This document shows, one piece after another, positions 1-9,141 of a stretch of DNA of 64,000 nucleotides. The notes beneath the pieces are model-generated. The model made no database searches and was not told the origin of the DNA. It saw only the letters and a list, made by a program, of their open reading frames with translations. Made by a program: the position numbers and the translations under genes. The stretch comes from Paenibacillus_E qinlingensis (lineage in GTDB: Bacteria > Bacillota > Bacilli > Paenibacillales > NBRC-103111): positions 88,579 through 152,578 of the forward strand of contig NZ_JAQIVH010000024.1 in the NCBI RefSeq assembly GCF_028746185.1. Reading direction: 5' to 3'. Numbering within the stretch: the stretch's first letter is position 1; each line of letters opens with the position of its first letter.

Positions 1-224
1 ACATAAAGTCCATAAACGGCATGGTAAAGAAGTGGAAGCCAGATTCCCACGATTTCCAATAACAATCGTAACGGCAAATCGTTCAACCAGTTAATTTGAT
101 CCAGGAAGGCTTCAGGTCCTTTGGTCGCTTCATAATTAGTGAGCAAATGCTCAAGAAGAAAGAAGCCCACCGGAATGACACCTAGTAACGAGTGGATCTT
201 TCGAAAGTAATACGAATTACTCAT
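1..224 (-). CDS. sdhC: Succinate dehydrogenase cytochrome b558 subunit, 5' part only
   Basis: This is the N-terminal 74 residues of the di-heme membrane anchor of succinate dehydrogenase (complex II), which passes electrons from succinate to menaquinone; the rest lies beyond the window edge. The reading begins MSNSYYFRKIHSLLG and contains the heme-ligand-type histidines of the SdhC family at about residues 11 and 26 and in the motif LYHAVYG near residue 68. A first membrane helix (LLGVIPVGFFLLEHLL) is clear. The ATG at 222-224 follows a weak G-rich ribosome site. The gene is divergent from a LysR regulator, and the roughly 280-bp gap holds both promoters. Confidence 0.9.
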   Translation of the reverse strand, partial: MSNSYYFRKIHSLLGVIPVGFFLLEHLLTNYEATKGPEAFLDQINWLNDLPLRLLLEIVGIWLPLLYHAVYGLY

Positions 225-274
225 AATGTAACCAATTCCCCCCTCAACAAAATTCAATCACAACAAACATCCGA

Positions 275-293
275 CAAGTTTTGACAAAACAAG
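275..293. promoter_or_regulatory. Inverted repeat between sdhC and the LysR gene
   Basis: CAAGTTTTGACAAAACAAG is a 19-bp imperfect palindrome in which seven of nine arm pairs match. It sits about 50 bp upstream of the sdhC start and is flanked by the divergent LysR gene. LysR proteins usually bind such dyads in shared promoters, so it is a candidate operator; this is inference only. Confidence 0.35.
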
Positions 294-503
294 CCACATA
301 TCATTGTACTCTCGCCGCAAACGAGCGTCAACCCATAATCATCCACGCCTATTTTGCCAATTCAGTCAATGATTATACACAAAGGTCCACGAAATATAGC
401 TAATTTGTGACATGTACATCGTACCTCTTTCACGCTTATAATGGAAGTGCCGTTTTTTTATATCTACTTATAACTATTTCACATATAGAGATGAGGGAAA
501 CGT

Positions 504-1400
504 TTGGAGCTTTTAGATGTCTTCGCCATCGTAGTTGAACAAGTCAGCCTGAATAAAGCGTCACAATTGTTAAACATTTCACAGCCTGCCCTATCGCGCA
601 AAATCATGAAGCTGGAAGATGAGCTTGGGGTGGAGCTTTTTATCCGAAAGGGGAAAAGACTGGAGTTAACGAAAGCGGGGCAAATTTGCTATGACCACGC
701 TTTAGAGAAGCGTCATCTTGAGCGGAAGTTCAAGCAAGCCCTTCATAGTTATAAAGCCGCGGGCAGCCCGTCATCACTTACCATCGGAGCCTCTCTGACA
801 ACACTCCAATCTACACTGCCTGATCTCATTACGGATTATTTGCAGGACTATCCACTCACTGATATCAAGCTTCTTACCGGCAAAACACATGAGATTGTAT
901 CCTTGGTAAAAGACAATAAAGTGGATATCGGCATCGTTGCCTCTCAAATTAATGCGACTAGCCTCCACTGCGAGCCTTTGTTCGACGACCATCTCAGCCT
1001 GGTGCTCCCATCTGGACATCCCCTAATCGATCGTACGGAGATTACGATGAAGGATTTGAATGAATTGCCGATGATCCTTTTTTCCAAAGGTACCTGGTAT
1101 CGCATTCTGATGGACGAGCTGTTCAATCGTTTCACGATATTCCCCAATGTTCAAATGGAGATCGATTCCTTCGAAGCGATCATAAGGCTCGTCTCTACCT
1201 GCAAGACGGCAACCTTATTGCCCAAATCCTATTTGCGAACAGATTTAATTCAGAATAATGAACTAATTTTAAGAGACCTGCAAGAATTGGAACAAACGAA
1301 ACGAACAACCTCACTGATCTACTCCGATCATTCAGCAGATAATGCGGAATCCATGAAATTTGTCGCCCAAGCGATCAACTATTTTACTAAGCACCGTTAG
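504..1400 (+). CDS. LysR-family transcriptional regulator
   Basis: This is a full-length (298 aa) LysR-type regulator. A winged HTH covers residues 1-60 (LNKASQLLNISQPALSRKI), followed by a linker helix and a periplasmic-binding-protein-like effector domain from about residue 85 to the end. Translation starts at TTG (504), preceded by a GAGGG ribosome site; no better ATG exists. LysR proteins commonly control the divergent neighbour, so sdhC and the succinate dehydrogenase operon are the natural target, perhaps in response to a TCA-cycle metabolite. The effector is unknown, and the sequence is not close to CcpC as remembered. A TATAAT-like -10 lies at about 437. Confidence 0.85.
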   Translation: MELLDVFAIVVEQVSLNKASQLLNISQPALSRKIMKLEDELGVELFIRKGKRLELTKAGQICYDHALEKRHLERKFKQALHSYKAAGSPSSLTIGASLTTLQSTLPDLITDYLQDYPLTDIKLLTGKTHEIVSLVKDNKVDIGIVASQINATSLHCEPLFDDHLSLVLPSGHPLIDRTEITMKDLNELPMILFSKGTWYRILMDELFNRFTIFPNVQMEIDSFEAIIRLVSTCKTATLLPKSYLRTDLIQNNELILRDLQELEQTKRTTSLIYSDHSADNAESMKFVAQAINYFTKHR

Positions 1401-1410
1401 CCCGAACCAC

Positions 1411-2166
1411 TTACATGTGGACAAATTTATATCCAACACCCCAAACGGTCCGAATCCATTTCGGCTCTTTGGGGTTGTCTTCGATCTTCTTCCGAAGATT
1501 TGCGATATGTACATCAATAGCCCTGTCAGTCACGAATGAATCAAATCCGCGCACGGTCTGCAATAAGTCTTCTCGACTATACACCCGGCCCGGATTGTTA
1601 ATAAAACATCTCATAATTTCAAATTCCGAATACGTTGTCTCGACGATCTCACCATACACACTCATGGAGCGTGTGTTCGTATTCAGTGTTATCTTGTCTT
1701 GCTTATCCAGCACAGCCGCAAAAACAGTTGATTTCACTGGTTTTACTTCGTCCTCTTCTTGGGGTCTAGACAATGTCGCAGGAAGCTGATTCATGGATGG
1801 ATATCTCTGTGCGCGGCGTATTAGTGCATGGGCTCTTGCAATCAATTCATGCATACTAAATGGCTTACACAAGAAGTCATCTGCACCCGCTCCTAAAGCA
1901 TTGACGCGTTCAACGATTTTATTTTTCATTGACACAATCATGATTGGTACACCTGAAGTCTCACGAACTTGGCGACAAATCGCTAGCCCGTCCATATCTG
2001 GCAGCACCAAATCCAACAGAATCAGATCAGGTTGAAACTGCGGTATTGTTGCAATCCCACTTGTCCCATTCTCCTCTCGGATGACATGGAAACCCTCTTC
2101 CTTCAAATACATCGTGACCATATCACCGATCATCGCATCATCTTCGATCATGAGTACCTTATACAT
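1411..2166 (-). CDS. OmpR/PhoB-family response regulator (orphan)
   Basis: This 251-aa two-domain response regulator has a receiver domain (acidic pocket ED at residues 8-10, phospho-acceptor Asp52 in LLDLVLPDMDG, CKPF lysine) and a C-terminal winged-helix DNA-binding domain ending VWGVGYKF. An unusually long (about 45 aa), charged linker separates the two. The ATG at 2166 is chosen because GAAGGTGG lies just upstream; a longer frame would start inside unrelated DNA. No histidine kinase is adjacent. It follows ktrB and ktrA on the same strand with only 56 bp between, so it may be co-transcribed with potassium uptake and respond to osmotic or ionic stress (inference). Confidence 0.85.
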   Translation of the reverse strand: MYKVLMIEDDAMIGDMVTMYLKEEGFHVIREENGTSGIATIPQFQPDLILLDLVLPDMDGLAICRQVRETSGVPIMIVSMKNKIVERVNALGAGADDFLCKPFSMHELIARAHALIRRAQRYPSMNQLPATLSRPQEEDEVKPVKSTVFAAVLDKQDKITLNTNTRSMSVYGEIVETTYSEFEIMRCFINNPGRVYSREDLLQTVRGFDSFVTDRAIDVHIANLRKKIEDNPKEPKWIRTVWGVGYKFVHM

Positions 2167-2222
2167 GAGTTGTCCACCTTCATAAGAAATTCCCTTGCTG
2201 CAGGACATGGTATGTGTGAGGA

Positions 2223-2885
2223 TCAGCCGATAACTTGACTTTCAAATTCATTGATTTGGTTGTTCGTTCCGATGATAACCATGATATCATTTTCATTCAC
2301 AACATCACCTGCTTGCGGCGCAATGATAACCCCGGTCTGCTTGTTGATCGCCACAACACTGCACCCGAATTTAGCTCGCGGATCTAACTGTTGAATCGTA
2401 TACCCACACAACCGCTTTGGCACTGAAAGCTCTACAATCGTGTAATCTTTGGAAATTTCAATATAATCCAATAAATTAGGAGTGACCAATTGATGCGCTA
2501 CGCGAATGCCCATGTCCCGTTCTGGATAAACGACGCGATCAACACCTAATTTCGTTAGTACCTTTCCATGAAGCTCAGATAAGGCTTTGGCAACGACTTG
2601 ATTGACACCCAAATCTTTCATTACGATCGCTGTCAAAATGCTGGATTGAATATCATCCCCGATGGCGATGACGGCACAATCAAAATTTCGGATACCTAAT
2701 GATTTCAGTACATCTTCATCCGTTGCGTCCGCGACAACCGAATGTGTGAGTTCATCACTCATGTCGTTCACGACTTCCTCGTCCAAGTCAATCCCCAAAA
2801 CTTCATGACCAAGTTTCATAAGTTCTCTAGAAAGGCTTGACCCGAATCTACCTAATCCTACCACAACGTATTGCTTCTTCTTCAT
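2223..2885 (-). CDS. ktrA: Ktr potassium uptake system, cytosolic gating subunit KtrA/KtrC type
   Basis: This is a 220-aa RCK (regulator of K+ conductance) protein. The Rossmann motif VGLGRFGSSL near the N-terminus binds ATP/ADP or NAD(H), and an RCK_C (TrkA-C) domain occupies the last 80 residues and in this family binds c-di-AMP. It forms the octameric gating ring under the KtrB channel. Start choice: the ATG at 2885 has AGGTG nine bases upstream, and that site overlaps the ktrB stop codon, indicating translational coupling. A GTG at 2897 would place the start inside the ribosome site. Length matches Bacillus KtrA (about 222 aa). Confidence 0.92.
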   Translation of the reverse strand: MKKKQYVVVGLGRFGSSLSRELMKLGHEVLGIDLDEEVVNDMSDELTHSVVADATDEDVLKSLGIRNFDCAVIAIGDDIQSSILTAIVMKDLGVNQVVAKALSELHGKVLTKLGVDRVVYPERDMGIRVAHQLVTPNLLDYIEISKDYTIVELSVPKRLCGYTIQQLDPRAKFGCSVVAINKQTGVIIAPQAGDVVNENDIMVIIGTNNQINEFESQVIG

Positions 2886-2897
2886 CTTGTTTTGCAC

Positions 2898-4250
2898 CTA
2901 TCCAATCGTAATTTTCCCCTCAGGGTATCTAAATAATTCTTTCTCTTGCTTAGGTTGTAAAGCATAGGCCAGTGTGACCGTTCCTAATCGTCCGGCAAAC
3001 ATCGTTAAACTGATTAGCGCTTTCCCAAATGTCGTTAATTCCGGTGTCAATCCCATTGTCAGGCCCACAGTTCCAAATGCGGATGTAACTTCAAATAAAA
3101 TTTTGATAAAGGAAGAATCTTGTGTGGTGGATAAAATCATCGTGACGATAATAACTAAGAATAAGGCCATCATGGTTAACGTAATAGCTTTGAGAATGCG
3201 ATCTTTGGCTAATCGGTAACGAAAAACAACAATATCTTCTTTCCCACGAATCATGGTGATGATTGCACTAATCAGAATCATAAATGTAGTCACCTTGATG
3301 CCCCCGCCTGTAGATCCTGGAGAAGCACCAATAAACATGAGAATAATCATAAGAAATTGGGAAGCTTGACGCAACGCACTAATATCGACCGTATTCGGAC
3401 CCGCTGATCTTGTTGCTGCGGATTGGAAAAAGGACGACAACAACTTTGAACCAAAATCTAAGGAACCTAAGGTTCTGATATTCGTAAATTCGAATATAAA
3501 AATACCAAGCACACCTACAACAAGGAGTAATCCGCTCATGCTGAGAACAACTTTGGAATTCAGTGATAACTTCTTCTTTTTGCGAAATTCGATCAAATCA
3601 GAAATAACAATGAAACCGATTCCCCCAAGTATGATCAGCATAATGGATACAAAATTCACAACAAAATCACCAACATATCCGGTAAGCGATACGAAAGGAG
3701 CATCAATGGTACCAAACAGATCAAACCCAGCATTATTGAACATCGAAACAGCATGCCAGATGCCATAATAAAGTCCTCTGCTAAAACCAAATTCAAACGA
3801 AAATCGAATGGTAAAAATGACTGCAGCAATAGCTTCAATAGTTAAAGAATATATGATAACTTTGCGAATTAATCGAACGATTCCCTCCATACTGCCTTGA
3901 TTCAAGGCCTCCTGCAGGACAAGTCGCTCTTTTAAAGTGATCTTTTTTCGAAAAACGAAAGCAACTAACGTAGCCATGGTCATAAAACCAAGCCCGCCTA
4001 TTTGAATCAAAGAAACGATCACAATTTGCCCAAAGGTTGTAAACGCGCTGCCTGTATCTACGACAACTAACCCTGTCACACAAGTCGCCGATACGGAAGT
4101 AAACAGTGCATCAATAAAGGACATAGACTGACCTGTCGCGGAAGCAAAGGGCAGCATCAAGAGCCCCGCTCCAATGAAAATGATCACAGCAAAACCTAAA
4201 ACCAGTATCTGCGGAGGTGTTAGCTGCCAAATATTCAGTTTTTTACTCAT
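2898..4250 (-). CDS. ktrB: Ktr potassium uptake system, membrane channel subunit
   Basis: This 450-aa integral membrane K+ transporter belongs to the Trk/Ktr/HKT superfamily. Four M1-P-M2 repeats are visible from their pore-loop glycine motifs: ATCVTGL, FNNAGFD, TRSAGPN and FGTVGLT. The ATG at 4250 has GGAGG five bases upstream; a longer frame starting at 4319 lacks a site. The gene directly precedes ktrA and the two form an operon, giving a complete KtrAB low-to-medium-affinity potassium importer for osmoadaptation. Such operons often carry a c-di-AMP riboswitch; none could be convincingly recognised in the 170-bp leader. Confidence 0.93.
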   Translation of the reverse strand: MSKKLNIWQLTPPQILVLGFAVIIFIGAGLLMLPFASATGQSMSFIDALFTSVSATCVTGLVVVDTGSAFTTFGQIVIVSLIQIGGLGFMTMATLVAFVFRKKITLKERLVLQEALNQGSMEGIVRLIRKVIIYSLTIEAIAAVIFTIRFSFEFGFSRGLYYGIWHAVSMFNNAGFDLFGTIDAPFVSLTGYVGDFVVNFVSIMLIILGGIGFIVISDLIEFRKKKKLSLNSKVVLSMSGLLLVVGVLGIFIFEFTNIRTLGSLDFGSKLLSSFFQSAATRSAGPNTVDISALRQASQFLMIILMFIGASPGSTGGGIKVTTFMILISAIITMIRGKEDIVVFRYRLAKDRILKAITLTMMALFLVIIVTMILSTTQDSSFIKILFEVTSAFGTVGLTMGLTPELTTFGKALISLTMFAGRLGTVTLAYALQPKQEKELFRYPEGKITIG

Positions 4251-4458
4251 CGTGCCTCCTGCATATATAAGAAAAATCTTTAAATACCATGCCCGATACC
4301 GATAGAGTTCCCCGTTCATTTAGAGAAATTCGGCAGTAAGCAATTCAAAAGGTATTATATAATTGTTTCTGAATGTTTACCAGTAAATTGGCTTTCTTTT
4401 TAAACTATGATAACGTTAAGAAATGATTAAGAATCGTGAATTCAGAAGGGAATTGACT

Positions 4459-6099
4459 ATGCAAAGGCTGAAATTTAATCGTTTCCTGCTCCTCTTGGCT
4501 TGTATTGGCATGTTCCTTTACCTCGGGGTTTCGATGCTGTATGGACTGCGTGATGAGGAGCCTGCTGTAGCGGACATGCCCTCGATCACCAAGCAGCAAG
4601 CAGCCGAAAGTGCGGCAGCCTTCATCCGTCAGCGTTATGAGCTGCACAATCCACAAACCTACGTCGTCTATCAATCTAAAAAAGAGCGAAGCGGCTACTT
4701 TCAAAAGGAACATTTACTAGAAGCTTATACGAAGCAATATGGCGAACGGTTTCCGATTGATTATTATCAAGTTAGCGTCAAGGATGCATCTACCAAACGT
4801 CAGTTTGAAGTCGATGTTAATTACACGAATTCACGCATCATCAGCTGGCATGAAAACCTAGCCATGACGAAAACGAAGTCATCGTCACCGATGAGTCCGA
4901 CTAAAGCAGACACACTAGCGAAACTGGAGCTTCGTCAAATGGGCTTTGACCCAGAGGACTTCAGCACAGTCGACAATGCAAGCAATGATTTTCCAGAAGA
5001 GCAAATGACGCTTCAATACGAAAAACGCACGCAACCCATCGGTGAAGCGAAGCTTAACGTACGAGTCAATTTCGATCAAACGACTCTCACCGGTTTCAAT
5101 GTAAGCTTTGGACTGCCTGATTCTCACTTAGATTGGATCACCCAACAAGATGATTCCGCTTCACGCATGACCTGGATTTCCATGGGCTTCACCCTCTTAA
5201 TGACGCTTGCTGCAATTGTCTTTGCCATCATATATAGGAAACAAATCAAATTCAGCAGAGGCTTGCTATTAACTACGATCTTCTTCGTGATTTATATCAT
5301 GAACAATGTGAATATGTACCCAGCTTTCCGAGTTATGAGCGGGGATACGAACAGTAACGAGGCCGTTTGGTTTACAATTATATTTATGAGTGTCGTCACT
5401 GTCCTACTAGGGATATCGCTCTATCTTTCTTTAGTCGCCGGTATTGGATTATGGAACTCTATTGGTCAAAACAAGTGGTCTGCCTGGAAAGAAGACAAGT
5501 TTGGCCAAGACGTGTACCACGGAATGGGGCGAGGCTATTTGCTCGCACTCTTCATACTAGGTATCCAACAGGTATTATTCTACACAGGTGAAGTGAAATT
5601 CGGTGTGTGGTCGGTCAATGACCCTGCCGATTCAGTACTCAACATGCTCAAGCCTCAATTATTCCCGCTTATGGCGTGGGTTGCGGCCATTTCGGAAGAA
5701 GCTACCTTCCGATTCCTAGGCATTATCCTTTTCAAAAAACTGTTCCGCAACAATTTCATCGCCATCTTACTCCCAAGTGTAATCTGGGCAGCTAGCCATA
5801 CACAATACCCGATCTATCCCGTCTATACGCGACTGATCGAGGTCACAATTATCGGAATCATACTCGGATATGTTTTCCTGAAATATGGATTCATTACAGC
5901 CATATTCGTCCATGCGTGTATGGATAGCATTCTGATGGGGTTATCCCTATTCTCCTTAGGCCATATCAGCGATGTACTCGCTGGCATCCTGTATCTTGCA
6001 CTCCCTGGACTGGTTGGGCTTGGCTTAGCTTGGCTGCATGGAAAAAGGCGAAAGCCCCCTATTCTTGGGGAGCCGCCGCCTCGCCTTGAAGTGCTTTGA
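4459..6099 (+). CDS. CPBP-family intramembrane metalloprotease
   Basis: This 546-aa membrane protein has one N-terminal helix, an extracytoplasmic region of about 200 aa (residues 35-235), and then about eight membrane segments ending in a CPBP (CAAX protease/bacteriocin-processing, Abi-type) domain. The diagnostic motifs are EEATFR (about residue 415), SHTQYP and HACMDS, which supply the metal ligands of these glutamic proteases. The ATG at 4459 has AGAAGGGA upstream and is preferred to an ATG at 4423 with no site. The substrate is unknown. It is divergent from ktrB and converges with uvrC, with 41 bp of coding overlap at the 3' ends. Confidence 0.85.
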   Translation: MQRLKFNRFLLLLACIGMFLYLGVSMLYGLRDEEPAVADMPSITKQQAAESAAAFIRQRYELHNPQTYVVYQSKKERSGYFQKEHLLEAYTKQYGERFPIDYYQVSVKDASTKRQFEVDVNYTNSRIISWHENLAMTKTKSSSPMSPTKADTLAKLELRQMGFDPEDFSTVDNASNDFPEEQMTLQYEKRTQPIGEAKLNVRVNFDQTTLTGFNVSFGLPDSHLDWITQQDDSASRMTWISMGFTLLMTLAAIVFAIIYRKQIKFSRGLLLTTIFFVIYIMNNVNMYPAFRVMSGDTNSNEAVWFTIIFMSVVTVLLGISLYLSLVAGIGLWNSIGQNKWSAWKEDKFGQDVYHGMGRGYLLALFILGIQQVLFYTGEVKFGVWSVNDPADSVLNMLKPQLFPLMAWVAAISEEATFRFLGIILFKKLFRNNFIAILLPSVIWAASHTQYPIYPVYTRLIEVTIIGIILGYVFLKYGFITAIFVHACMDSILMGLSLFSLGHISDVLAGILYLALPGLVGLGLAWLHGKRRKPPILGEPPPRLEVL

Positions 6100-7957
6100 T
6101 AATTTCACTCGCTAATTTCTCACCAATACCTAGAGGCTTGAAGTCCGTGACTTCAGCCTCTTTCATTTTGCGCACGGAGCCAAAATGCTTCAGCAGCGCT
6201 TTACGGCGCTTCTCACCGATGCCTGGAATGGCATCGAGCTGCGAGACGACCATCGACTTGGCACGCGTTTCCCGATGAAACGTGATGGCGAAGCGATGGA
6301 CTTCGTCTTGAATACGCTGCAGCAAATAAAACTCCTGGCTATCCCGCGGCAGTGGAACAATCTCAGCAGGATCACCGATCATTAACTGGGCTGTTTTATG
6401 CTTGGCATCCTTCACAAGTCCGCAAATCGGAATATATAAGCCAAGTTCATTCTCCAGAATGTCGATAGCAGCGGAGATTTGCCCTTTCCCTCCATCGACA
6501 ACGATCAAATCAGGCATGGTGAGATTATCCTTCAGAACACGCTCATAGCGCCGTCTGATGACTTCCCGCATCGTTTCATAATCATCCGGTCCGACGACCG
6601 TCTTCACTTTATATTTACGGTATTCCTTGCGATCCGGCTTCCCATCCACGAATACAACCATGGCCGACACGGGATTCGTCCCTTGGATGTTCGAGTTATC
6701 GAACGCCTCGATTCGGCGTATCGTACCAATGCCAAGCCACTCGCCGAGGTTCTCGACAGCCTTCGTTGTACGCCGCTCGTCGCGTTCAACAAGTCGGAAC
6801 TTCTCGTCCAAAGCGTTCACTGCGTTATCTCTAGCCATATCGACCATTTGCTTCTTAAGGCCGCGCTGAGGCATGTGCACCTTCACCTTGAGCCAACCTT
6901 CCAAGGCTTCGCGAATCTCTTTCTCGTCACCCTCGGTGCGCCTTACGCCATCTCCCAGCGCCTCTTGCTGCGCTTCTGGCTCCGGCATCGTAGGCAAGAA
7001 GATCTCCTTCGGCAATGCGGGATTATCGCTGTACACCTGCGTGACATACGTCATGAAATCGTTGTACTCATCGCCGTAGTAAGGGAAGAGCGAGACGTGC
7101 CGTTCGATGAGCTTGCCTTGGCGCATGTACTGGATGTGCACCGCCATCCAACCTTTGTCGACGGCGTAGCCGAATACATCGCGATCCAGCGCGTCCGATG
7201 TCGTGATCTTCTGCTTCTCCATGAGCGCATCGATGCTCATGATATGATCGCGCAGCTCCTTCGCGCGCTCGAAGTTCAGTTCTTCCGCTGCCGCCAACAT
7301 CTTGGTCGTCAGCTCTTCTTTAATGACGTCGTGTCCCCCGTTCAGGAAACGACTGATCTCTTGCACCATCCGCTCGTTCGTCTCCGCGGATACCTCTAGT
7401 GCGCAGGGCGCAAGACATTGCCCCATGTGATAGTATAGGCATACTTTATCGGGCATGGTCTTGCACTTGCGCAGCGGATACAACCGATCCAGCAGCTTCT
7501 TCGTCTGCTGGGCTGCAAAAGCATTCGGATAAGGGCCGAAATATTTCCCCTTATCCTTGTACACCCGCCGCGTGACTTCTAGACGCGGCTGCTCTTCATG
7601 TGTAATTTTGATATAAGGAAAAGTCTTATCATCCTTAAGAAGTACGTTATACCGTGGATGATGCTGCTTAATCAGATTACACTCGAGGATGAGAGCCTCC
7701 ATGTTAGAGGAGGTAATAATATATTCAAAGTCGCGAATTTCGCTGACTAGCTTTTGCGTTTTGGCACTGTGACTCCCCGTGAAATAGGAGCGCACACGAT
7801 TTTTCAACACTTTGGCCTTACCAACATAAATAATGGTGCCTTGATGGTTCTTCATAATATAACAGCCCGGCTTGTCCGGGAGTAAAGATAGCTTGTGCCT
7901 AATCGTTTCTAGACTCTGTTCGCGGACGTCTGCGTCCTCTTGCTCCAAATCAGTCAT
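6059..7957 (-). CDS. uvrC: Excinuclease ABC subunit C
   Basis: This 632-aa UvrC makes both incisions in nucleotide excision repair with UvrA and UvrB. Domains in order: GIY-YIG nuclease (residues 20-110, GCYIMKNHQG...YVGKAK), a cysteine-bearing segment (CKTMPDKVCLYYHMGQC), a UVR motif for UvrB contact (FERAKELRDHI), the RNase-H-like second nuclease (EAFDNSNIQGTNPVSAMVVF, VVDGGKGQ) and a C-terminal helix-hairpin-helix pair (IPGIGEKRRKALLKHFGS). The ATG at 7957 has AAGGAG upstream. It lies downstream of trxA, separated by a strong terminator. Confidence 0.97.
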   Translation of the reverse strand: MTDLEQEDADVREQSLETIRHKLSLLPDKPGCYIMKNHQGTIIYVGKAKVLKNRVRSYFTGSHSAKTQKLVSEIRDFEYIITSSNMEALILECNLIKQHHPRYNVLLKDDKTFPYIKITHEEQPRLEVTRRVYKDKGKYFGPYPNAFAAQQTKKLLDRLYPLRKCKTMPDKVCLYYHMGQCLAPCALEVSAETNERMVQEISRFLNGGHDVIKEELTTKMLAAAEELNFERAKELRDHIMSIDALMEKQKITTSDALDRDVFGYAVDKGWMAVHIQYMRQGKLIERHVSLFPYYGDEYNDFMTYVTQVYSDNPALPKEIFLPTMPEPEAQQEALGDGVRRTEGDEKEIREALEGWLKVKVHMPQRGLKKQMVDMARDNAVNALDEKFRLVERDERRTTKAVENLGEWLGIGTIRRIEAFDNSNIQGTNPVSAMVVFVDGKPDRKEYRKYKVKTVVGPDDYETMREVIRRRYERVLKDNLTMPDLIVVDGGKGQISAAIDILENELGLYIPICGLVKDAKHKTAQLMIGDPAEIVPLPRDSQEFYLLQRIQDEVHRFAITFHRETRAKSMVVSQLDAIPGIGEKRRKALLKHFGSVRKMKEAEVTDFKPLGIGEKLASEIIKALQGEAAAPQE

Positions 7958-7993
7958 ACCTATATCTCCTTCCAGAAAAAATCATCGTGAATG

Positions 7994-8037
7994 AAAAAAA
8001 AGCTCTTTCTCAGCATAGCAGAAAAAGAGCTTTTTCT
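7994..8037 (-). terminator. Rho-independent terminator of trxA
   Basis: On the minus strand, AAAAAGCTCTTTTTCT pairs with AGAAAGAGCTTTTT across a short loop and is followed by eight T. It lies 37 bp past the trxA stop. Confidence 0.9.
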
Positions 8038-8073
8038 CACGAACAATTGTTTCTAGTTTGTAACGGTTAATTC

Positions 8074-8388
8074 TTATTGGTGACGGGAAACAACGTTTTT
8101 CAACGCGTCTTTGGATTGGAAACCAACCACTTTATCAACCGGTTGACCATCTTTGAAAACGATTAGAGTAGGAATACTCATAACGCCAAAGCGAGCAGCG
8201 GATTCCGGGTTGTCATCCACGTTTACTTTTGCGATTTTCAAAGATTCAACTTCTTTATCTAGCTCTTCCAAAACAGGAGCGATCATTTTGCAAGGTCCGC
8301 ACCAAGGTGCCCAGAAGTCTACAAGTACTGTACCTTCTCCTTCAACTTCTGCTTTAAAACTGTTGTCAGAAACATTCACGATTGCCAT
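8074..8388 (-). CDS. trxA: Thioredoxin
   Basis: This 104-aa classical thioredoxin has the active site WCGPC at residues 28-32, the cis-proline segment SIPTLIVF and the usual length. It reduces cytosolic protein disulfides with electrons from thioredoxin reductase. An ideal GAAGGAGG ribosome site precedes the ATG. It is monocistronic: a strong terminator follows, and a divergent or unlinked MerR gene lies upstream. A second, atypical thioredoxin-fold protein is encoded at 32055-32399. Confidence 0.97.
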   Translation of the reverse strand: MAIVNVSDNSFKAEVEGEGTVLVDFWAPWCGPCKMIAPVLEELDKEVESLKIAKVNVDDNPESAARFGVMSIPTLIVFKDGQPVDKVVGFQSKDALKNVVSRHQ

Positions 8389-8547
8389 GATAGTTCCTCC
8401 TTCTAAGAATGAATTTGATTTATAAGGTGAAAAGTAAGATTAAGTTAGTCACTTAACTTGCTTCGCATCACGTCAACATACAAAGTATACCACACTCATA
8501 TGCCTTTTCAACCAAGCCATAAGTTAGCAAACGGGGTATCCTTCGGT

Positions 8548-8931
8548 CTATATCGAGGGTAATCCAACGGGCAGGCCTTGGCGTCGCTGTTCCTCAATAT
8601 AGGAAATACGATCTTTGAGATTCGCTTGGAGCAATTGCAGCATCTCCATTTGTTTCTCGATTTCTTGCAGCTTCTCGGTGTACAGCGGCAGCAAATCATC
8701 ACACTGTGATTCTTGATTCTTCATCACACAGTTCAGAAAGCTTTCAATCTGCTCGGTCGTAAAGCCGAGGCTCAAGTAAAACTGAATGGTTTTCACGCGT
8801 TCAACAACCATTTGATTGTAGACCCGATAGCCATTCTCTTCGCGTTGTGTAGCGATCAGCCCTTTGGCTTCGTAGTAGCGCAAGGACCGAATACTTGCTC
8901 CGGTAAGCTTGGATAACTCACTAATCCGCAT
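8548..8931 (-). CDS. MerR-family transcriptional regulator
   Basis: This 127-aa MerR-type activator has a winged HTH in residues 1-70 (MRISELSKLTGASIRSLRYYEAKGLI) and a long dimerisation helix (EKLQEIEKQMEMLQLLQANLKDRI). Two cysteines (NCVMK and QCDDL) lie around the start of that helix. Their spacing does not match a known metal class, so the signal is unassigned. The ATG at 8931 is preferred; a GTG at 8940 is the alternative, and neither has a strong ribosome site. No obvious target gene is adjacent. Confidence 0.85.
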   Translation of the reverse strand: MRISELSKLTGASIRSLRYYEAKGLIATQREENGYRVYNQMVVERVKTIQFYLSLGFTTEQIESFLNCVMKNQESQCDDLLPLYTEKLQEIEKQMEMLQLLQANLKDRISYIEEQRRQGLPVGLPSI

Positions 8932-9070
8932 GGACGTCACTTCTTTCTAGTCCCACATGCTTGGAGGGATGTCTTTATTGTAAACCATAACACTAATGTC
9001 AGAGTCAAGAAATATTTTACCCATTCTGCTATTTATTACGATTGTTTGCACAATTGTCACTTTGATTAGC

Positions 9071-9100
9071 TTTACAACTTTCGACGAATTTGGGTATACT
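9071..9100 (+). promoter_or_regulatory. Sigma-A-type promoter of the small membrane protein gene
   Basis: TTTACA (9071-9076) and TATACT (9095-9100) are separated by 18 bp and lie 42 bp before the ATG at 9142. Confidence 0.5.
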
Positions 9101-9141
9101 AGGCTTACAAATACGAATGTCGGACGTTAGGGGGTAACCAC

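Noticed and set aside
4251..4400. Possible c-di-AMP (ydaO-type) riboswitch upstream of ktrB
   Set aside because: An ACGGGGAAC element is present as in ydaO leaders, but the partner GGGGTGAATC-type element and the outer stem could not be found, and the leader is short.
6479..7399. 306-codon open frame antisense to uvrC
   Set aside because: It lies wholly inside uvrC on the other strand, has no ribosome site and an Arg/His/Leu-rich composition typical of a shadow frame.
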